Positions 29,232-39,983 of a stretch of DNA of 58,227 bases are shown piece after piece. The DNA comes from Halobacteriales archaeon QS_9_67_17 (GTDB lineage: Archaea > Halobacteriota > Halobacteria > Halobacteriales > Haloarculaceae): the NCBI GenBank assembly GCA_003023185.1, contig PXSB01000054.1, forward strand, positions 1 to 58,227, written 5' to 3'. Numbering within the stretch: position 1 is the stretch's first letter; each line of letters opens with the position of its first letter. The notes beneath the pieces were generated by a model. It saw nothing but the letters and a program-made list of their open reading frames with translations. It made no database searches and was not told where the DNA came from. A program made the translations under genes and the position numbers.

Positions 29232-31105
29232 ATGGAGGCACGAGGGACGAAAACACTTGACAAGGCGGGGTACGCACGGATCCGGCGCGCGTGTGAGACC
29301 AACCGACAGCGGCTGCTGGTTCGGCTCTGTGGCGAGGTCGGACTCAGGCCGGTCGAGATTGCTCGCATCCAGCCGGGGGATATCCGCGCGCACGTCCACG
29401 ACGGCAACGTCCACTATTTCCTCCGAGTTCGGGGTGACGGCGGGAGCAACGCCCGCGACGCGTATCTCCCGCGCGAGGTGAAGCGCGAACTCGACCGCTA
29501 CGTCGAGAGCGAGGGAATCAACGACGCGGCCCCGGTGTTCGACGTGAGTCCGCGCCGCCTTCAGATGCTCGTCGGCGAAGCCGTCGAGCGTGCGGTCGCG
29601 GCCGGGGCGGAGTCGCTGCGCGGCGTCTCGACGGCCGACCTGCGCCGCTACTGCGCTCGCGCACAACTCAGAGCGGGGGTGCCACCGGCCGTCGTGATGG
29701 CCGTCGGCGGCTGGTCCCGACTGGACGGCTTCGCCGCCGACCCCGACGAGGTGGGCGAGGCGACGGCCGCGGCGGCGTTCGCCCGCGCCGACAGCGACGA
29801 CGGTAGTCGACTCCGCGCCGCGTTCCAACGAGCGATTCGCCGCCGCGACCGGCGTTGACCCTGAGACGGTCGTCGGTCGGGAGTTACGCGATGTCGCCGC
29901 GCCCGTCGATGCGGGCGGCTACATGGACGCGTGGGAGACGGCGCTGGCCGGGGAGACGTGGCGCGGCCCGGTCGTCTGCCGCGCCGCCGACGGTGACCCC
30001 GTGGAAGGGGAACTCGCGCTCGCTGGTATCGGCGACCCGACGCGACCGGACGGGTTCGTGGCCGGGTTCCGGCCGGACGGCACTGTCCTACCGACGGCCG
30101 ACCAGACCCGGTTCTCGACGGTGCAGTCGCGGGTGCTCGCCGCGGGTGACGCGCTGGCCGGGGGCGCGACGCGTGAGGAAATTCTCTCGCGAGCGTGTGG
30201 CGCGCTCGTTAAGGGTGACGCATACAGCGGAGCGTGGGCGTTCGACGCGCCCATCGAGGGGACGACGCCGCTCGCCACCGCGGGCGACGCCGACCCTCCC
30301 GACGATGGCTCCGCGCTCGCCGCGGCCGCAATCACAAACGGGGCTGTCACCAGCGGCGACGCCGAGCGCGACGACGCGCCGCTCGCGGTGCCGCTCTCGC
30401 ACGGCAGCACCGACCACGGCGCGCTCGTGCTCGCGCCCACTGGTGCGACAGACGCGCGTGAGCGGCGCTCGCTCGCCGGCCTCGGGGGACGGGTCGCCGG
30501 CACGCTCGCGGCCGTCGAGTGGAAGCGCCTCCTGCTCGCCGACGCCGTGCTCGAACTGGAGTTACAGCTGCGAGCGCCCGACGCCGGGTCGCTGTTCGCC
30601 GCCGTCTCGGCCGAGTTAGGCTGTGAGCTGACGCTGGAGGGAGTCGTCCCGCTCGACGGCGACTCCCTGCTCTACTACGTCTCGGTCGGGCGACGGCGAC
30701 TCGTTCCCGGGTGAACTCATCGCCCGCGGGGCGAACGTGAGCGAACTGACTGCGGCGCAGGGCACCGTCGAGCTCACCTGTGAGACTGCGCCCAGCGCCG
30801 ACGTGCGGGAACTGGTCGAGGGCGTCCAACAGAGCTACCCGGAGACGCGGCTCGTCGCCAAGCGGGAAGTCGAGCGGTCGGTTCGCACGCCGACGGAGTT
30901 CCAGCAGGCGCTGGCCGAGCGGCTGACCGACAAACAGCGCTCCGTGTTGCAGGCGGCGTACCACGCCGGCTACTTCGACTGGCCGCGTGGCTCGACGGCC
31001 GAGGAGTTGGCCGACTCCATCGGCGTCTCCTCGCCGACGCTCCACAACCATCTCCGCCGGGCACAACGGAAACTGCTGGCCGCCTTCTTCGACGGCGAGG
31101 AGTGA
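29232..31105 (+). pseudogene. recombinase-like/PAS/GAF/bat HTH-10 regulator split over three frames
   Basis: ORFs 29232-29858 (tyrosine-recombinase-like), 29923-30714 (PAS/GAF/bat) and 30737-31105 (LTDKQRSVLQAAYHAGYFDWPRGSTAEELADSIGVSSPTLHNHLRRAQRKLL) lie in successive frames; coding sense extends past each ORF boundary (FAAATGVDPETVVGRELRDVAAPVDAGGY; GELIARGANVSELTAAQGT). Confidence 0.75.
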
Positions 31106-31181
31106 GCGACGGCGCGGGCAGATTGTTTTGTATAGGTTAGCGGCGGCATTAATATGAGGGTCGGGCCGAAACCGAGACAGT

Positions 31182-33167
31182 ATGTCGGAGGAAGATAACG
31201 CGGATGTCCAGCTCGAAGCGCGGCTTCGAGAGCAGGAGTATTTCCGGCCGTCGGCGGAGTTCGTCGGGCAGGCGAACGCCACCGACCCGGCCATCCACGA
31301 CGAGGTGGGGGAGTTCCCGGACGGGTTCGAGCGGTACGCCGAACTGCTCGACTGGGACGAACACTGGGACCAGACGTTCGACGGCTCGAACCCGCCCTTC
31401 TTCGAGTGGTTCGTCGGTGGGAAGCTCAACGCGTCGTACAACTGCGTCGACCGCCATCTCGACGAGCGGAAGAACCAGACGGCGCTGCTGTGGGAAGGCT
31501 CCGATGGCGAACAGGAGAACATCACGTATCAGGACCTCTATCGGCGTGTCAACGAGACGGCCGCCGCGCTCCGGTCGGTCGGCGTCGAGGAGGACGATGT
31601 CGTCACGATCCACCTGCCGATGGTCCCGGCGCTTCCGATCACGATGCTGGCGTGTGCCCGCATCGGTGCGCCACACTCGGTCGTCTTCGCCGGCTTCTCG
31701 GCACAGGCGCTCGCCGAGCGGGTCGACAGCGCCGACTCGGAGTACGTCGTCACCATCGACGGCTACTACCGGCGCGGCGAGTTCCTTGACCACATCGAGA
31801 AGGCCGACGAGGGGGTCGCGGAGGCGGACAACGACCCCGAGGTGTTGACGTGGTATCGCCACGACGAGCCGAACGCCGAGGTGAGCGACGACTACGTTCC
31901 GGTCGACGACCTGCTCGACGAACACAAACACGAGACGGTCGAACCGGTCGCCCGCGACGCCGAGGACCCGCTGTTCCTGATGTACACGTCGGGAACGACC
32001 GGGAAGCCGAAGGGATGTCAGCACCGCACCGGCGGCTATCTCGCCTACGCCGCCGCCACCTCGAAGAACGTCCTCGACATCGAGCCCGAGGACACCTACT
32101 GGTGTGCGGCCGACATCGGCTGGATCACCGGCCATTCGTACATCGTCTACGGCCCGCTCGCGCTCGGCACAACCAGCGTCATGTACGAGGACACGCCGGA
32201 TTACCCGCACAAGGGTCGCATCTGGGAGATCGCCGAGAGGTACGACGTCGACATCTTCCACACCTCGCCGACCGCGGTGCGGATGTTCATGAAGTGGGGC
32301 GAGGAGTACCCCGAGGAGTACGACTTCGACTTCCGGCACATGACGACGGTCGGCGAACCGATCCAGCCGGAGGCGTGGCTCTGGTACTACAAGCACATCG
32401 GCGACGAGGACGCCGTCATCGTCGACACGTGGTGGCAGACCGAGACCGGCGGCCACCTCATCACGAACCTCCCGGCGCTCGACGACATGAAGCCCGGTTC
32501 GGCGGGCAAGGCGTGTCCGGGCATCGAGCCGGCGCTGGTCGACGACAGCGGCGAGAAACTGCCGGCGGCCTCCGGACAGGCGGGGAACCTCATCATCGAG
32601 CAGCCGTGGCCGTCGATGCTCCAGACCGTCTACGGCAACGACGAGCGGTTCATCTCCACCTACTGGGGGGACTTCTCCGACACCGACTCCGACGACTGGC
32701 GCGACTGGAACTACAAGGCCGGCGACGGCGCCGTGCAGGCACAGGACGGCTACTGGCGCGTGCTCGGCCGGCTGGACGACGTGATGAACGTCGCCGGCCA
32801 CCGGCTCGGCACGATGGAACTCGAATCGGCGGTCTCCGAGGTGCAGTCGGTCGCGGAGGCGGCCGTCGCCGCCCGCGAAGATACCCAGAAGGGCGAGGTA
32901 CCCGACGTGTACGCCGTCGTTCGCGAGGGCGTCGACCCGACCGACGAGGTACGGCAAGAGATCGTCGCCGCCGTCGAAGACGAGATCGGCAAGTTCGCGC
33001 GGCCGGCGAACGTCATGTTCGTCGACGACCTGCCGAAGACCCGCTCGGGGAAGATCATGCGGCGCATCCTCGAGAACATCTCCAACGACGAGGGGCTGGG
33101 CAACACCACCACGCTGCGTGACCCCTCCGTCCCGGAAGACATCCGCGAGCAGGTGCAGGCCGACTGA
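31182..33167 (+). CDS. acs: acetyl-CoA synthetase
   Basis: LMYTSGTTGKPKGCQHRTGGYL, VDTWWQTETGGH, VMNVAGHRLGTMELESA, LPKTRSGKIMRRIL. Confidence 0.94.
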   Translation: MSEEDNADVQLEARLREQEYFRPSAEFVGQANATDPAIHDEVGEFPDGFERYAELLDWDEHWDQTFDGSNPPFFEWFVGGKLNASYNCVDRHLDERKNQTALLWEGSDGEQENITYQDLYRRVNETAAALRSVGVEEDDVVTIHLPMVPALPITMLACARIGAPHSVVFAGFSAQALAERVDSADSEYVVTIDGYYRRGEFLDHIEKADEGVAEADNDPEVLTWYRHDEPNAEVSDDYVPVDDLLDEHKHETVEPVARDAEDPLFLMYTSGTTGKPKGCQHRTGGYLAYAAATSKNVLDIEPEDTYWCAADIGWITGHSYIVYGPLALGTTSVMYEDTPDYPHKGRIWEIAERYDVDIFHTSPTAVRMFMKWGEEYPEEYDFDFRHMTTVGEPIQPEAWLWYYKHIGDEDAVIVDTWWQTETGGHLITNLPALDDMKPGSAGKACPGIEPALVDDSGEKLPAASGQAGNLIIEQPWPSMLQTVYGNDERFISTYWGDFSDTDSDDWRDWNYKAGDGAVQAQDGYWRVLGRLDDVMNVAGHRLGTMELESAVSEVQSVAEAAVAAREDTQKGEVPDVYAVVREGVDPTDEVRQEIVAAVEDEIGKFARPANVMFVDDLPKTRSGKIMRRILENISNDEGLGNTTTLRDPSVPEDIREQVQAD

Positions 33168-33271
33168 CGACCGCGCCTCGCTTTTTCAGGGACGCGTTCG
33201 TCCGAATCCCGGCCGAATTAGCATAATTATGCGGGGAGTTTATGTGTCGATGGGGTTTGTGAACTGCTGTC

Positions 33272-34609
33272 GTGAGCCAGAACATTGACCGGCGTGACGT
33301 ACTCAAAGGCGCCGGCGCGGCGGGGATAGCAGGACTCGCAGGGTGTGTCGGGGGCGAAAGCGGCGGTGACGCTGAATACCCAGCTATCGGGAACTACCCG
33401 GTCGAGGGGGACGAGGTCGTCCTTGGCTTCAACGTTCCACAGTCCGGGCCCTACGCTTCCGAGGGGAACGACGAGCTGAAGGCGTACAACCTCGCGGTGG
33501 AGCATCTCAACAACGGCGGGGGCTGGGTCGACATGTGGGATGACCTCTCGGCGGGCGGCATCCTCGATAAGACGGTCATCTCGGTCGAGGGCGACACCGC
33601 GACTACCCCCGCGACCGCCGAGGAGTCGGCGACCCAGATGATCCGCAACGACGGCGCGATCATGATAACAGGGGGAGTCTCCTCGTCGGTCGCCATCTCC
33701 CAGCAGAAGCTGTGTCAACAGGAGCGGGTGCAGTTCATGTCCTGTCTGACACACTCGAACGCGACGCAGGGGGCAGACTGCGTCCGGTACGGCCAGCGCG
33801 AGATGCACAACGCGTTCATGACGGGGAAGGCACTCGCCCCTATCTTGGTCGAGGAGTTCGGCGAGGACCTGAACTTCTACTCCATGTACGCCGACTACAC
33901 GTGGGGGACCTCAAACCGTAACTCGATGAAGCGGTTCCTCGAGGACGAGGGCTGGACGCAGACCGACGAGGCGCCGACGCCGCTCGGCGAGTCCGACTTC
34001 TCGCCGTACATGCAGGACGTGCCCCGCGAGGAGACGGACGTGCTGTTGCTCATCCACTTCGGCGCGGACGCGGCCAACTCCATCCCGGCGGCGTTCGACG
34101 CCGGTCTCGACGAGGACATGGAGATCGTCGTCCCGCTGTACGACACCATCGCCGCCAACTCCGCCAGCGATGACATCGGCGGCGTCTACGGGACGGTCGA
34201 CTGGAACTGGCAGCTGGGCGAGGAAGACGAGTTCGCGCAGGCGTTCGTGGACGCCTACCGCGAGGCGGAGGGCGGGGTTCCCTCGTACGCGGCGCGACTG
34301 GCGTACTCCGCGACGATGCGGTACGCCGCCGCCGTCGAGCGGGCCGAGACGTTCTACCCGCCGGAGGTCATCAAGCAATTGGAGGGCCACGAGTACGACA
34401 ACACCGGCATCGGCGAGGCCGTCTCCCGCGGCTGTGACCACCAGTCCCAGCGCGACGTGTTCGTCGTCCAAGGGCGCGAGCCGTCCGAGCAGGAGGACGG
34501 TGCGCTGCTGTCGCTCGTCGGCACGACCGACAAGGAAACCGCCGGCTACGCCTGTGACGCGGGCCCCGCCGCCAACTGCGAACTGGGCGACTACGGCGAG
34601 GATAGCTGA
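33272..34609 (+). CDS. livJ: branched-chain amino acid/amide-type ABC substrate-binding lipoprotein
   Basis: Tat/lipobox RRDVLKGAGAAGIAGLAGC; periplasmic-binding fold FNVPQSGPYASEG...; GTG start; upstream of permease genes. Confidence 0.88.
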   Translation: MSQNIDRRDVLKGAGAAGIAGLAGCVGGESGGDAEYPAIGNYPVEGDEVVLGFNVPQSGPYASEGNDELKAYNLAVEHLNNGGGWVDMWDDLSAGGILDKTVISVEGDTATTPATAEESATQMIRNDGAIMITGGVSSSVAISQQKLCQQERVQFMSCLTHSNATQGADCVRYGQREMHNAFMTGKALAPILVEEFGEDLNFYSMYADYTWGTSNRNSMKRFLEDEGWTQTDEAPTPLGESDFSPYMQDVPREETDVLLLIHFGADAANSIPAAFDAGLDEDMEIVVPLYDTIAANSASDDIGGVYGTVDWNWQLGEEDEFAQAFVDAYREAEGGVPSYAARLAYSATMRYAAAVERAETFYPPEVIKQLEGHEYDNTGIGEAVSRGCDHQSQRDVFVVQGREPSEQEDGALLSLVGTTDKETAGYACDAGPAANCELGDYGEDS

Positions 34610-34733
34610 GACGAACCGGGCGATCCCGGTCGCGTCCCTCGGAAGCTTACGAAACTATTAGATACGATAATTACATGCCTATCCGCACGAGCAAACTCAG
34701 TATGACACGCGCTCACACCGGGGTGTCGGCGTC

Positions 34734-35684
34734 GTGGTAGACATCGCCGGCATCCTCCTCACCGGTCTCCAGCAAGGGGCAATATTCGCGCTTCTCGGTC
34801 TCGGGTTGACTATCATTCTCGGAACGATGGAGTTCCTCAACCTCGCGCACGGTGCCCTGTACCTCGTCGGCGCGTACATGGGGCTGTTCATCGTCCGTGA
34901 AGTATCGGTTCAGGAGGGGCTGCTCGCCGGTATCGCCGGCGACCCGACGGCGGTCGGCCTCGGGAGTAGCTTCCTCGTCGCGCTGATACTCACGCCGATA
35001 CTGATGTTCGTCATCGGGGTCGCGATGGAGCGGTTCGTCGCCCGCCCGCTGTACGACCGCACGGAGGTCGAACAGCTCCTGTTGACCTTCGGGCTGGCGC
35101 TCATCATCGAGGAGTTGGCCCGCGAATTCGTTGGTTCGCAGCCGTTCTCCAGCTACGCTCCGGACAAACTGCTCGGGTTCACCGTCGGCGGGCAGGCGGA
35201 CGTCCCGCTCGTGGGACTGTATCCGCGCTGGCGGTTCGTCGTCATCGGGCTGGCGTTTCTGCTCATCGGCCTCTCGTATCTCATCATCGAGCGGACCGAC
35301 TTCGGGCTCATCGTGAAGGCCGGAACTCGCGACTCCGAGATGGTGCGGATGCTCGGCATCGACATCACCCGGTCGTACGCGCTGGTGTTCGGCGTCGGGG
35401 CGGCCCTGGCAGGGCTTGCGGGGCTCGTCGGCGGCACGATAATCGATGTCGCGCCCGGCATCGGGACGAACAACGCGCTGGTGCCGGCGTTCCTGACCGT
35501 CGTCATCGGCGGGGCCGGCAGCGTCGTCGGTGCCATCGCCGGCGGTATCATCCTCGGGATGGTCGCCGCCGTGTTCCAGTTTCAGGCCCCGCAGTGGTCA
35601 CAGATCGTCCTGTTCGGCTTCGTCGCCGTCTTCCTGCTCGTCCGCCCGGGCGGGCTGTTCGGAAGCGTGGAGGTGGGCGAATGA
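34734..35684 (+). CDS. livH: LivH-type ABC permease
   Basis: GLQQGAIFALLGLGLTIILGTMEFLNLAHGALYLVGAY; VVIGGAGSVVGAIAGGIILG. Confidence 0.93.
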   Translation: MVDIAGILLTGLQQGAIFALLGLGLTIILGTMEFLNLAHGALYLVGAYMGLFIVREVSVQEGLLAGIAGDPTAVGLGSSFLVALILTPILMFVIGVAMERFVARPLYDRTEVEQLLLTFGLALIIEELAREFVGSQPFSSYAPDKLLGFTVGGQADVPLVGLYPRWRFVVIGLAFLLIGLSYLIIERTDFGLIVKAGTRDSEMVRMLGIDITRSYALVFGVGAALAGLAGLVGGTIIDVAPGIGTNNALVPAFLTVVIGGAGSVVGAIAGGIILGMVAAVFQFQAPQWSQIVLFGFVAVFLLVRPGGLFGSVEVGE

Positions 35685-36934
35685 GCGACGACGCCGAAAC
35701 CGACGGCGGCACGGCCATCGAGGTGACGCCCGAGGACGGAAACTTGGTTGACCGGCTCGTCGCGGCGAAGGACGGCGAGCGGTTCGTCGCGGTCGCGGCG
35801 TTCGTCGGCGTCTTCGCCATGCCGTTCGTCCTCATCGACGTGCTCGGCGTCTTCGATACACTGATCGGTCTCAGCCTCGGCGGCTTCGTCGGCCTGCCGA
35901 CGCTCATCCTCTCGTTCGGTATCGTCGCCGTTGGCTACAACCTCCTGCTCGGCTACACCGGGCTGTTGTCGTTCGGGCACGCGGCACTGTTCGGCTCCGC
36001 GGCGTACGCCGCGGGCATCTTCTCGAACAACGTAGTCGCGAGCCCGCTGCTCGCGGTGGTCGTCGGCATCGCCGTGGCGACCCTGCTGTCGTGGCCCATC
36101 GGCTTCCTCTCCATCCGCCGGTCGGGGGTCTACTTCGCCGTGTTGACGCTGACGTTCGGCCAGATGCTGTACTTCTACGCGTTCGGGCCGGGGTCGTGGC
36201 TCACTAACGGCGACGACGGCTACACGCCATTCGACGTGGCCGGCGGCCCCGACCTGCTCGGCTTCCTGGCGATGGACGCCTCAATCACGACGCTGTTCCG
36301 CGATATTACCGGCCTGACGCTGACGCTGACCGACGGGCTCGACATGACCGTCGGCTACATGCTCGCGGGGCTGGTCGGCGTCCTCGCCATCGTCGTCGCC
36401 CACCGCATTATCAAATCACCGTACGGACTGATACTGAAGGCCATCGGACAGAACGAACAGCGCGTGGCGTTCGTCGGCCTGAACGTGTTCCGATACAAGC
36501 TGATGGCATTCATCCTGAGCGGCGTGTTCGCGGGCGCGGGCGGCGCGCTGTACGCCCTCTCGAAGGCCGGCCTCACCGTCCACCCGGACGCGACGCTGTA
36601 CTGGGTCGTCTCCGGCGACTTCGTCATCATCACGGCCGTCGGCGGGGTCGGCTCGCTGGCCGGGCCGCTCATCGGGGCGGTCGTCTTCGAGTACATCAGG
36701 CTCGTCGTGCAGGGGATCACCGTCCCCGGAACCGAATTCCAGATCGGGTCGCTGTGGCGGCTGCTGCTCGGGGTGGTGTTCGTGGTCGTGGTGACGCTGT
36801 TCCCGGACGGTATCTACGGCGGGTTGAGCTCGCTCGGCGACCGGCTCGTCGAGCGGTTCGGTGCTGCTACCGACGCCGACACCGACGACCGTCGGCCGGT
36901 CGAGGAAGTCGAGGAGACCGGGGGTGATGACTGA
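35681..36934 (+). CDS. livM: LivM-type ABC permease
   Basis: GYNLLLGYTGLLSFGHAALFGSAAYAAG; GGVGSLAGPLIGAVVFEY. Confidence 0.92.
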   Translation: MSDDAETDGGTAIEVTPEDGNLVDRLVAAKDGERFVAVAAFVGVFAMPFVLIDVLGVFDTLIGLSLGGFVGLPTLILSFGIVAVGYNLLLGYTGLLSFGHAALFGSAAYAAGIFSNNVVASPLLAVVVGIAVATLLSWPIGFLSIRRSGVYFAVLTLTFGQMLYFYAFGPGSWLTNGDDGYTPFDVAGGPDLLGFLAMDASITTLFRDITGLTLTLTDGLDMTVGYMLAGLVGVLAIVVAHRIIKSPYGLILKAIGQNEQRVAFVGLNVFRYKLMAFILSGVFAGAGGALYALSKAGLTVHPDATLYWVVSGDFVIITAVGGVGSLAGPLIGAVVFEYIRLVVQGITVPGTEFQIGSLWRLLLGVVFVVVVTLFPDGIYGGLSSLGDRLVERFGAATDADTDDRRPVEEVEETGGDD

Positions 36935-37697
36935 GATGTCGTCCATCCTCGAAACCGACGGGCTCACGAAGCGGTTCGGCGGGCTCACCGCCGTCAACGA
37001 CGTGGACCTGACCGTCGAGAGCGGCGAGACACGCGCCATCATCGGGCCGAACGGGGCCGGCAAGTCGACGTTCATCAACCTCGTCACCGGGCTGTTGGAC
37101 CCGACGGAGGGGAGCGTCCGGTTCGACGGAGACGACATCACGGGACAGGAGCCCCACGAGATAGTCCAGCAGGGCGTCTCCAAGTCGTTCCAGACCGCCT
37201 CCATCTTCCCGGAGATGACGGTCCAAGAGAACGTCCGGATGGCGGCGCTCGCGGCCGAGCGTGGCTCCTTCCGGTTCGACTTCCTCAGCCGGCGCGACAG
37301 GCTCACCGACGTTGCGGACGTGGCCGAGGAGAAGCTGCGCGCCGTCGACCTGTGGAGCGACCGCGCAGTCGACGCACAGAACCTCCCGTACGGCGACAAA
37401 CGCCGGCTGGAGATCGCCATCGCGCTCGCCTCCGAGCCGGATCTGCTGTTCATGGACGAGCCGACCGCGGGGATGTCACCAGAGGAGACGGACGCGACCG
37501 TCGACCTTGTCGAACAGGTCCAACGCGAGTTGGGACTGACTATCGTACTCGTGGAACACGACATGGAGATAATCTTCCGTATCGCCGACCGTATCGCCGT
37601 GCTTAATCGTGGGACCGTTATCGCCGACGCGACTCCCGACGAGGTACAGGGTGACCCAGACGTGCAGGAGGCGTATCTCGGGGGTGTCGAGCTGTGA
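36927..37697 (+). CDS. livG: LivG-type ABC ATPase
   Basis: IIGPNGAGKSTFINLVTGLLDP; LPYGDKRRLEIAIALASEPDLLFMDEPTAGMS. Confidence 0.94.
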   Translation: MTEMSSILETDGLTKRFGGLTAVNDVDLTVESGETRAIIGPNGAGKSTFINLVTGLLDPTEGSVRFDGDDITGQEPHEIVQQGVSKSFQTASIFPEMTVQENVRMAALAAERGSFRFDFLSRRDRLTDVADVAEEKLRAVDLWSDRAVDAQNLPYGDKRRLEIAIALASEPDLLFMDEPTAGMSPEETDATVDLVEQVQRELGLTIVLVEHDMEIIFRIADRIAVLNRGTVIADATPDEVQGDPDVQEAYLGGVEL

Positions 37698-38437
37698 GCC
37701 TGCTTGCGGTCGACGATATCGACGCCTACTACGGGGAGAGCCACATCCTCCGCGGACTCTCGATGGCCGTCGAGGAAGGCGAGATATGCGCGCTGTTGGG
37801 TCGCAACGGCGCTGGCAAGACGACGACGCTCCGCTCGGTCGCGGGCGCGCGCCCGCCGGACGTGCGTGACGGTACCGTCACGTTCCGTGGCGACGACATC
37901 ACGCAGATGGCCACGGAAGACATCGCCATCCGCGGGGTCGGGCTCGTTCCCGAGGAGCGGCGGGTCTTCCCCAACCTCACTGTCGAGGAGAACCTCCACC
38001 TCTCTGAGGTGTCGCGCAACGCGTCGAACACGGCCGGCCGCGATGTCGGAGACCTCCCCGAGACGCGGCCGCTGTCGGAGTTATACGAGGCGTTCCCCCG
38101 GCTCGACGAGCGGCAGAACCAGCTCGCCGGGACGCTCTCGGGCGGGGAACAGCAGATGCTCGCCATCGCCCGGGCGCTCCGGCAGGCGCCGGATCTGCTG
38201 ATGCTCGACGAGCCGTATGAGGGACTTGCGCCGCAGATAATCGACGATGTCGAGGACGCCATCGAGCGCATCAACGACGAGGGGACGACCATCCTGCTCA
38301 TCGAGCAGAACGCCGCGGCGGCGATCAGCATCGCCGACCAGTGTTACATCATCGACCAAGGGCAGGTCGTCTTCGACGGTGAGGCCGAGGAACTCCGCGA
38401 GGACGAGGAGACCCGCAAGCGGTATCTGGGTGTCTGA
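37694..38437 (+). CDS. livF: LivF-type ABC ATPase
   Basis: LLGRNGAGKTTTLRSVAG; LSGGEQQMLAIARALRQAPDLLMLDEPYEGLAP. Confidence 0.94.
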   Translation: MSLLAVDDIDAYYGESHILRGLSMAVEEGEICALLGRNGAGKTTTLRSVAGARPPDVRDGTVTFRGDDITQMATEDIAIRGVGLVPEERRVFPNLTVEENLHLSEVSRNASNTAGRDVGDLPETRPLSELYEAFPRLDERQNQLAGTLSGGEQQMLAIARALRQAPDLLMLDEPYEGLAPQIIDDVEDAIERINDEGTTILLIEQNAAAAISIADQCYIIDQGQVVFDGEAEELREDEETRKRYLGV

Positions 38438-38438
38438 G

Positions 38439-39122
38439 ATGGGGCTCGCAGATTCGGAGGACCGGTACGAGCTCCTCGTCGAGGAGGGCGTCTTCGCGGA
38501 GACCGAGGACGGCCGCGTCGCCGTCACGGAGGCGTTCGACGCCACGAAACGGGTGTACCACGACAGCTACGCCGATATCGACGACGCGACGTTCCACGAG
38601 ACGATTGCCGACCTGTTCGAGCTATCGGTCACCGACGCGCGCGACCGGATCGACTCGCTCGGCATCACGCGGTCACAACTCGTGGCGTATCTCACGCTCC
38701 GGTCACATCTCGAGGACCGCGGCGTAATCGTGGACGGCAGCGACCTCGTGAGAATGGCCGGGATGGTCGCGGACGTGACGCCCGTCTCGCCGGTGCCCGA
38801 CGATACGGTGGCGCTGACCGACGACGACTACGAGCAGTTCCTCGCGGACAACCCGGACGCCGTCGTCTTCGTCTGGAAGCTCCACTGTGCCCCGTGTAAG
38901 GCGATGAAAGGGGAGCTTGACGAGGTGCTTGGACTCGTTCCCGACGGCGTGGCGGTCGCCGGCGTCGACGGCGAGCGCGTCGACGCCTTCCGCCGCGAGT
39001 TCGACGTGTCGGCCGCTCCGGCGACGGTCGTCGTCGCCGACGGCGACCACCACGAGACGCTGGAGAGCCGCCGCGAGCCGTCCCGGCTCGCGGAACTGTT
39101 CGACGCGGCCTACGACGACTGA
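38439..39122 (+). CDS. thioredoxin-fold protein with helical N-terminal extension, last gene of liv operon
   Basis: VVFVWKLHCAPCKAMKGELDEV (CxxC), AAPATVVVADGD; follows livF stop immediately. Confidence 0.8.
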   Translation: MGLADSEDRYELLVEEGVFAETEDGRVAVTEAFDATKRVYHDSYADIDDATFHETIADLFELSVTDARDRIDSLGITRSQLVAYLTLRSHLEDRGVIVDGSDLVRMAGMVADVTPVSPVPDDTVALTDDDYEQFLADNPDAVVFVWKLHCAPCKAMKGELDEVLGLVPDGVAVAGVDGERVDAFRREFDVSAAPATVVVADGDHHETLESRREPSRLAELFDAAYDD

Positions 39123-39946
39123 ACGGCCCGCTCGAACCACTCCGGCCGCTCGACCGTCGTCGCCGACACATCGCTATATCTCACCTGCCACTCGACTCGC
39201 ACCGGCTCGGCGTCCACGGTCCCGGTGAAGCGGAGCCGGAGCGACCGCACCAGCCCACGCTCGGTCACCGTCGCCCGTAGCGAGACGTTCCGCACGTCCG
39301 TGAATTCCCCGGTGAACGACGCCCGGCGGAGTTCACTCCCGCGGAGTCGGTAGACGACCGTGTCGCCGTCCGTGCCGCGCTCGACCGCGTCGATGTCCAC
39401 GGACCGGAAGACGCCCGTGTAGAAGCTCGTGGGGTCGGCCTGCCCGCCTCCGAAGGGGACCGTCGCCACCCAGTATTTCCACGTGCCGGCTCCGCCCTCA
39501 CGCGGGCGAAATTCGTTGTATATCGTCGAGTCGTCGTTCGTGAGTCGACGAACGTAGACGGAGCCGTTCGACCAGAACGCGGCCGACGCCGGGGGAGTGC
39601 CGAGAAACACCGGCCCGTCGGGTCCCGCGGTCGCCGCTCGTGCGTGATATCCCCGATCAGCGGCCAACTCTACCCGGATTTGCAGTCCCGACCGGACCGT
39701 CCCGTTCCCGTACCGCTCGGTCCGGTTCGCGATGAGCGTGTACGACCTGTTCTCGATTGCGGCACGGTGTGCGGCCGCGAGTCGGTCGGCGTCGACGACG
39801 CCCGCCTCCGTCACGCCGGGAGCGAGCGTCGAATCCGAAGGAACCGGTGCCGCTGTCGCCGTCTCGGCTGATGTCTCGTTCACCCCGCCCGTGGGCGCGT
39901 TACAGCCCGCGAGCACGAGCAGACAGACGATGACGACGGTTCGCAT
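39110..39946 (-). CDS. haloarchaeal lipoprotein of unknown function
   Basis: MRTVVIVCLLVLAGCNAPTGG lipobox; 278 aa. Confidence 0.8.
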   Translation of the reverse strand: MRTVVIVCLLVLAGCNAPTGGVNETSAETATAAPVPSDSTLAPGVTEAGVVDADRLAAAHRAAIENRSYTLIANRTERYGNGTVRSGLQIRVELAADRGYHARAATAGPDGPVFLGTPPASAAFWSNGSVYVRRLTNDDSTIYNEFRPREGGAGTWKYWVATVPFGGGQADPTSFYTGVFRSVDIDAVERGTDGDTVVYRLRGSELRRASFTGEFTDVRNVSLRATVTERGLVRSLRLRFTGTVDAEPVRVEWQVRYSDVSATTVERPEWFERAVQSS

Positions 39947-39983
39947 ACGCGTTGTTCGGCGGCCGGCCGCCTAAATCCTCACA

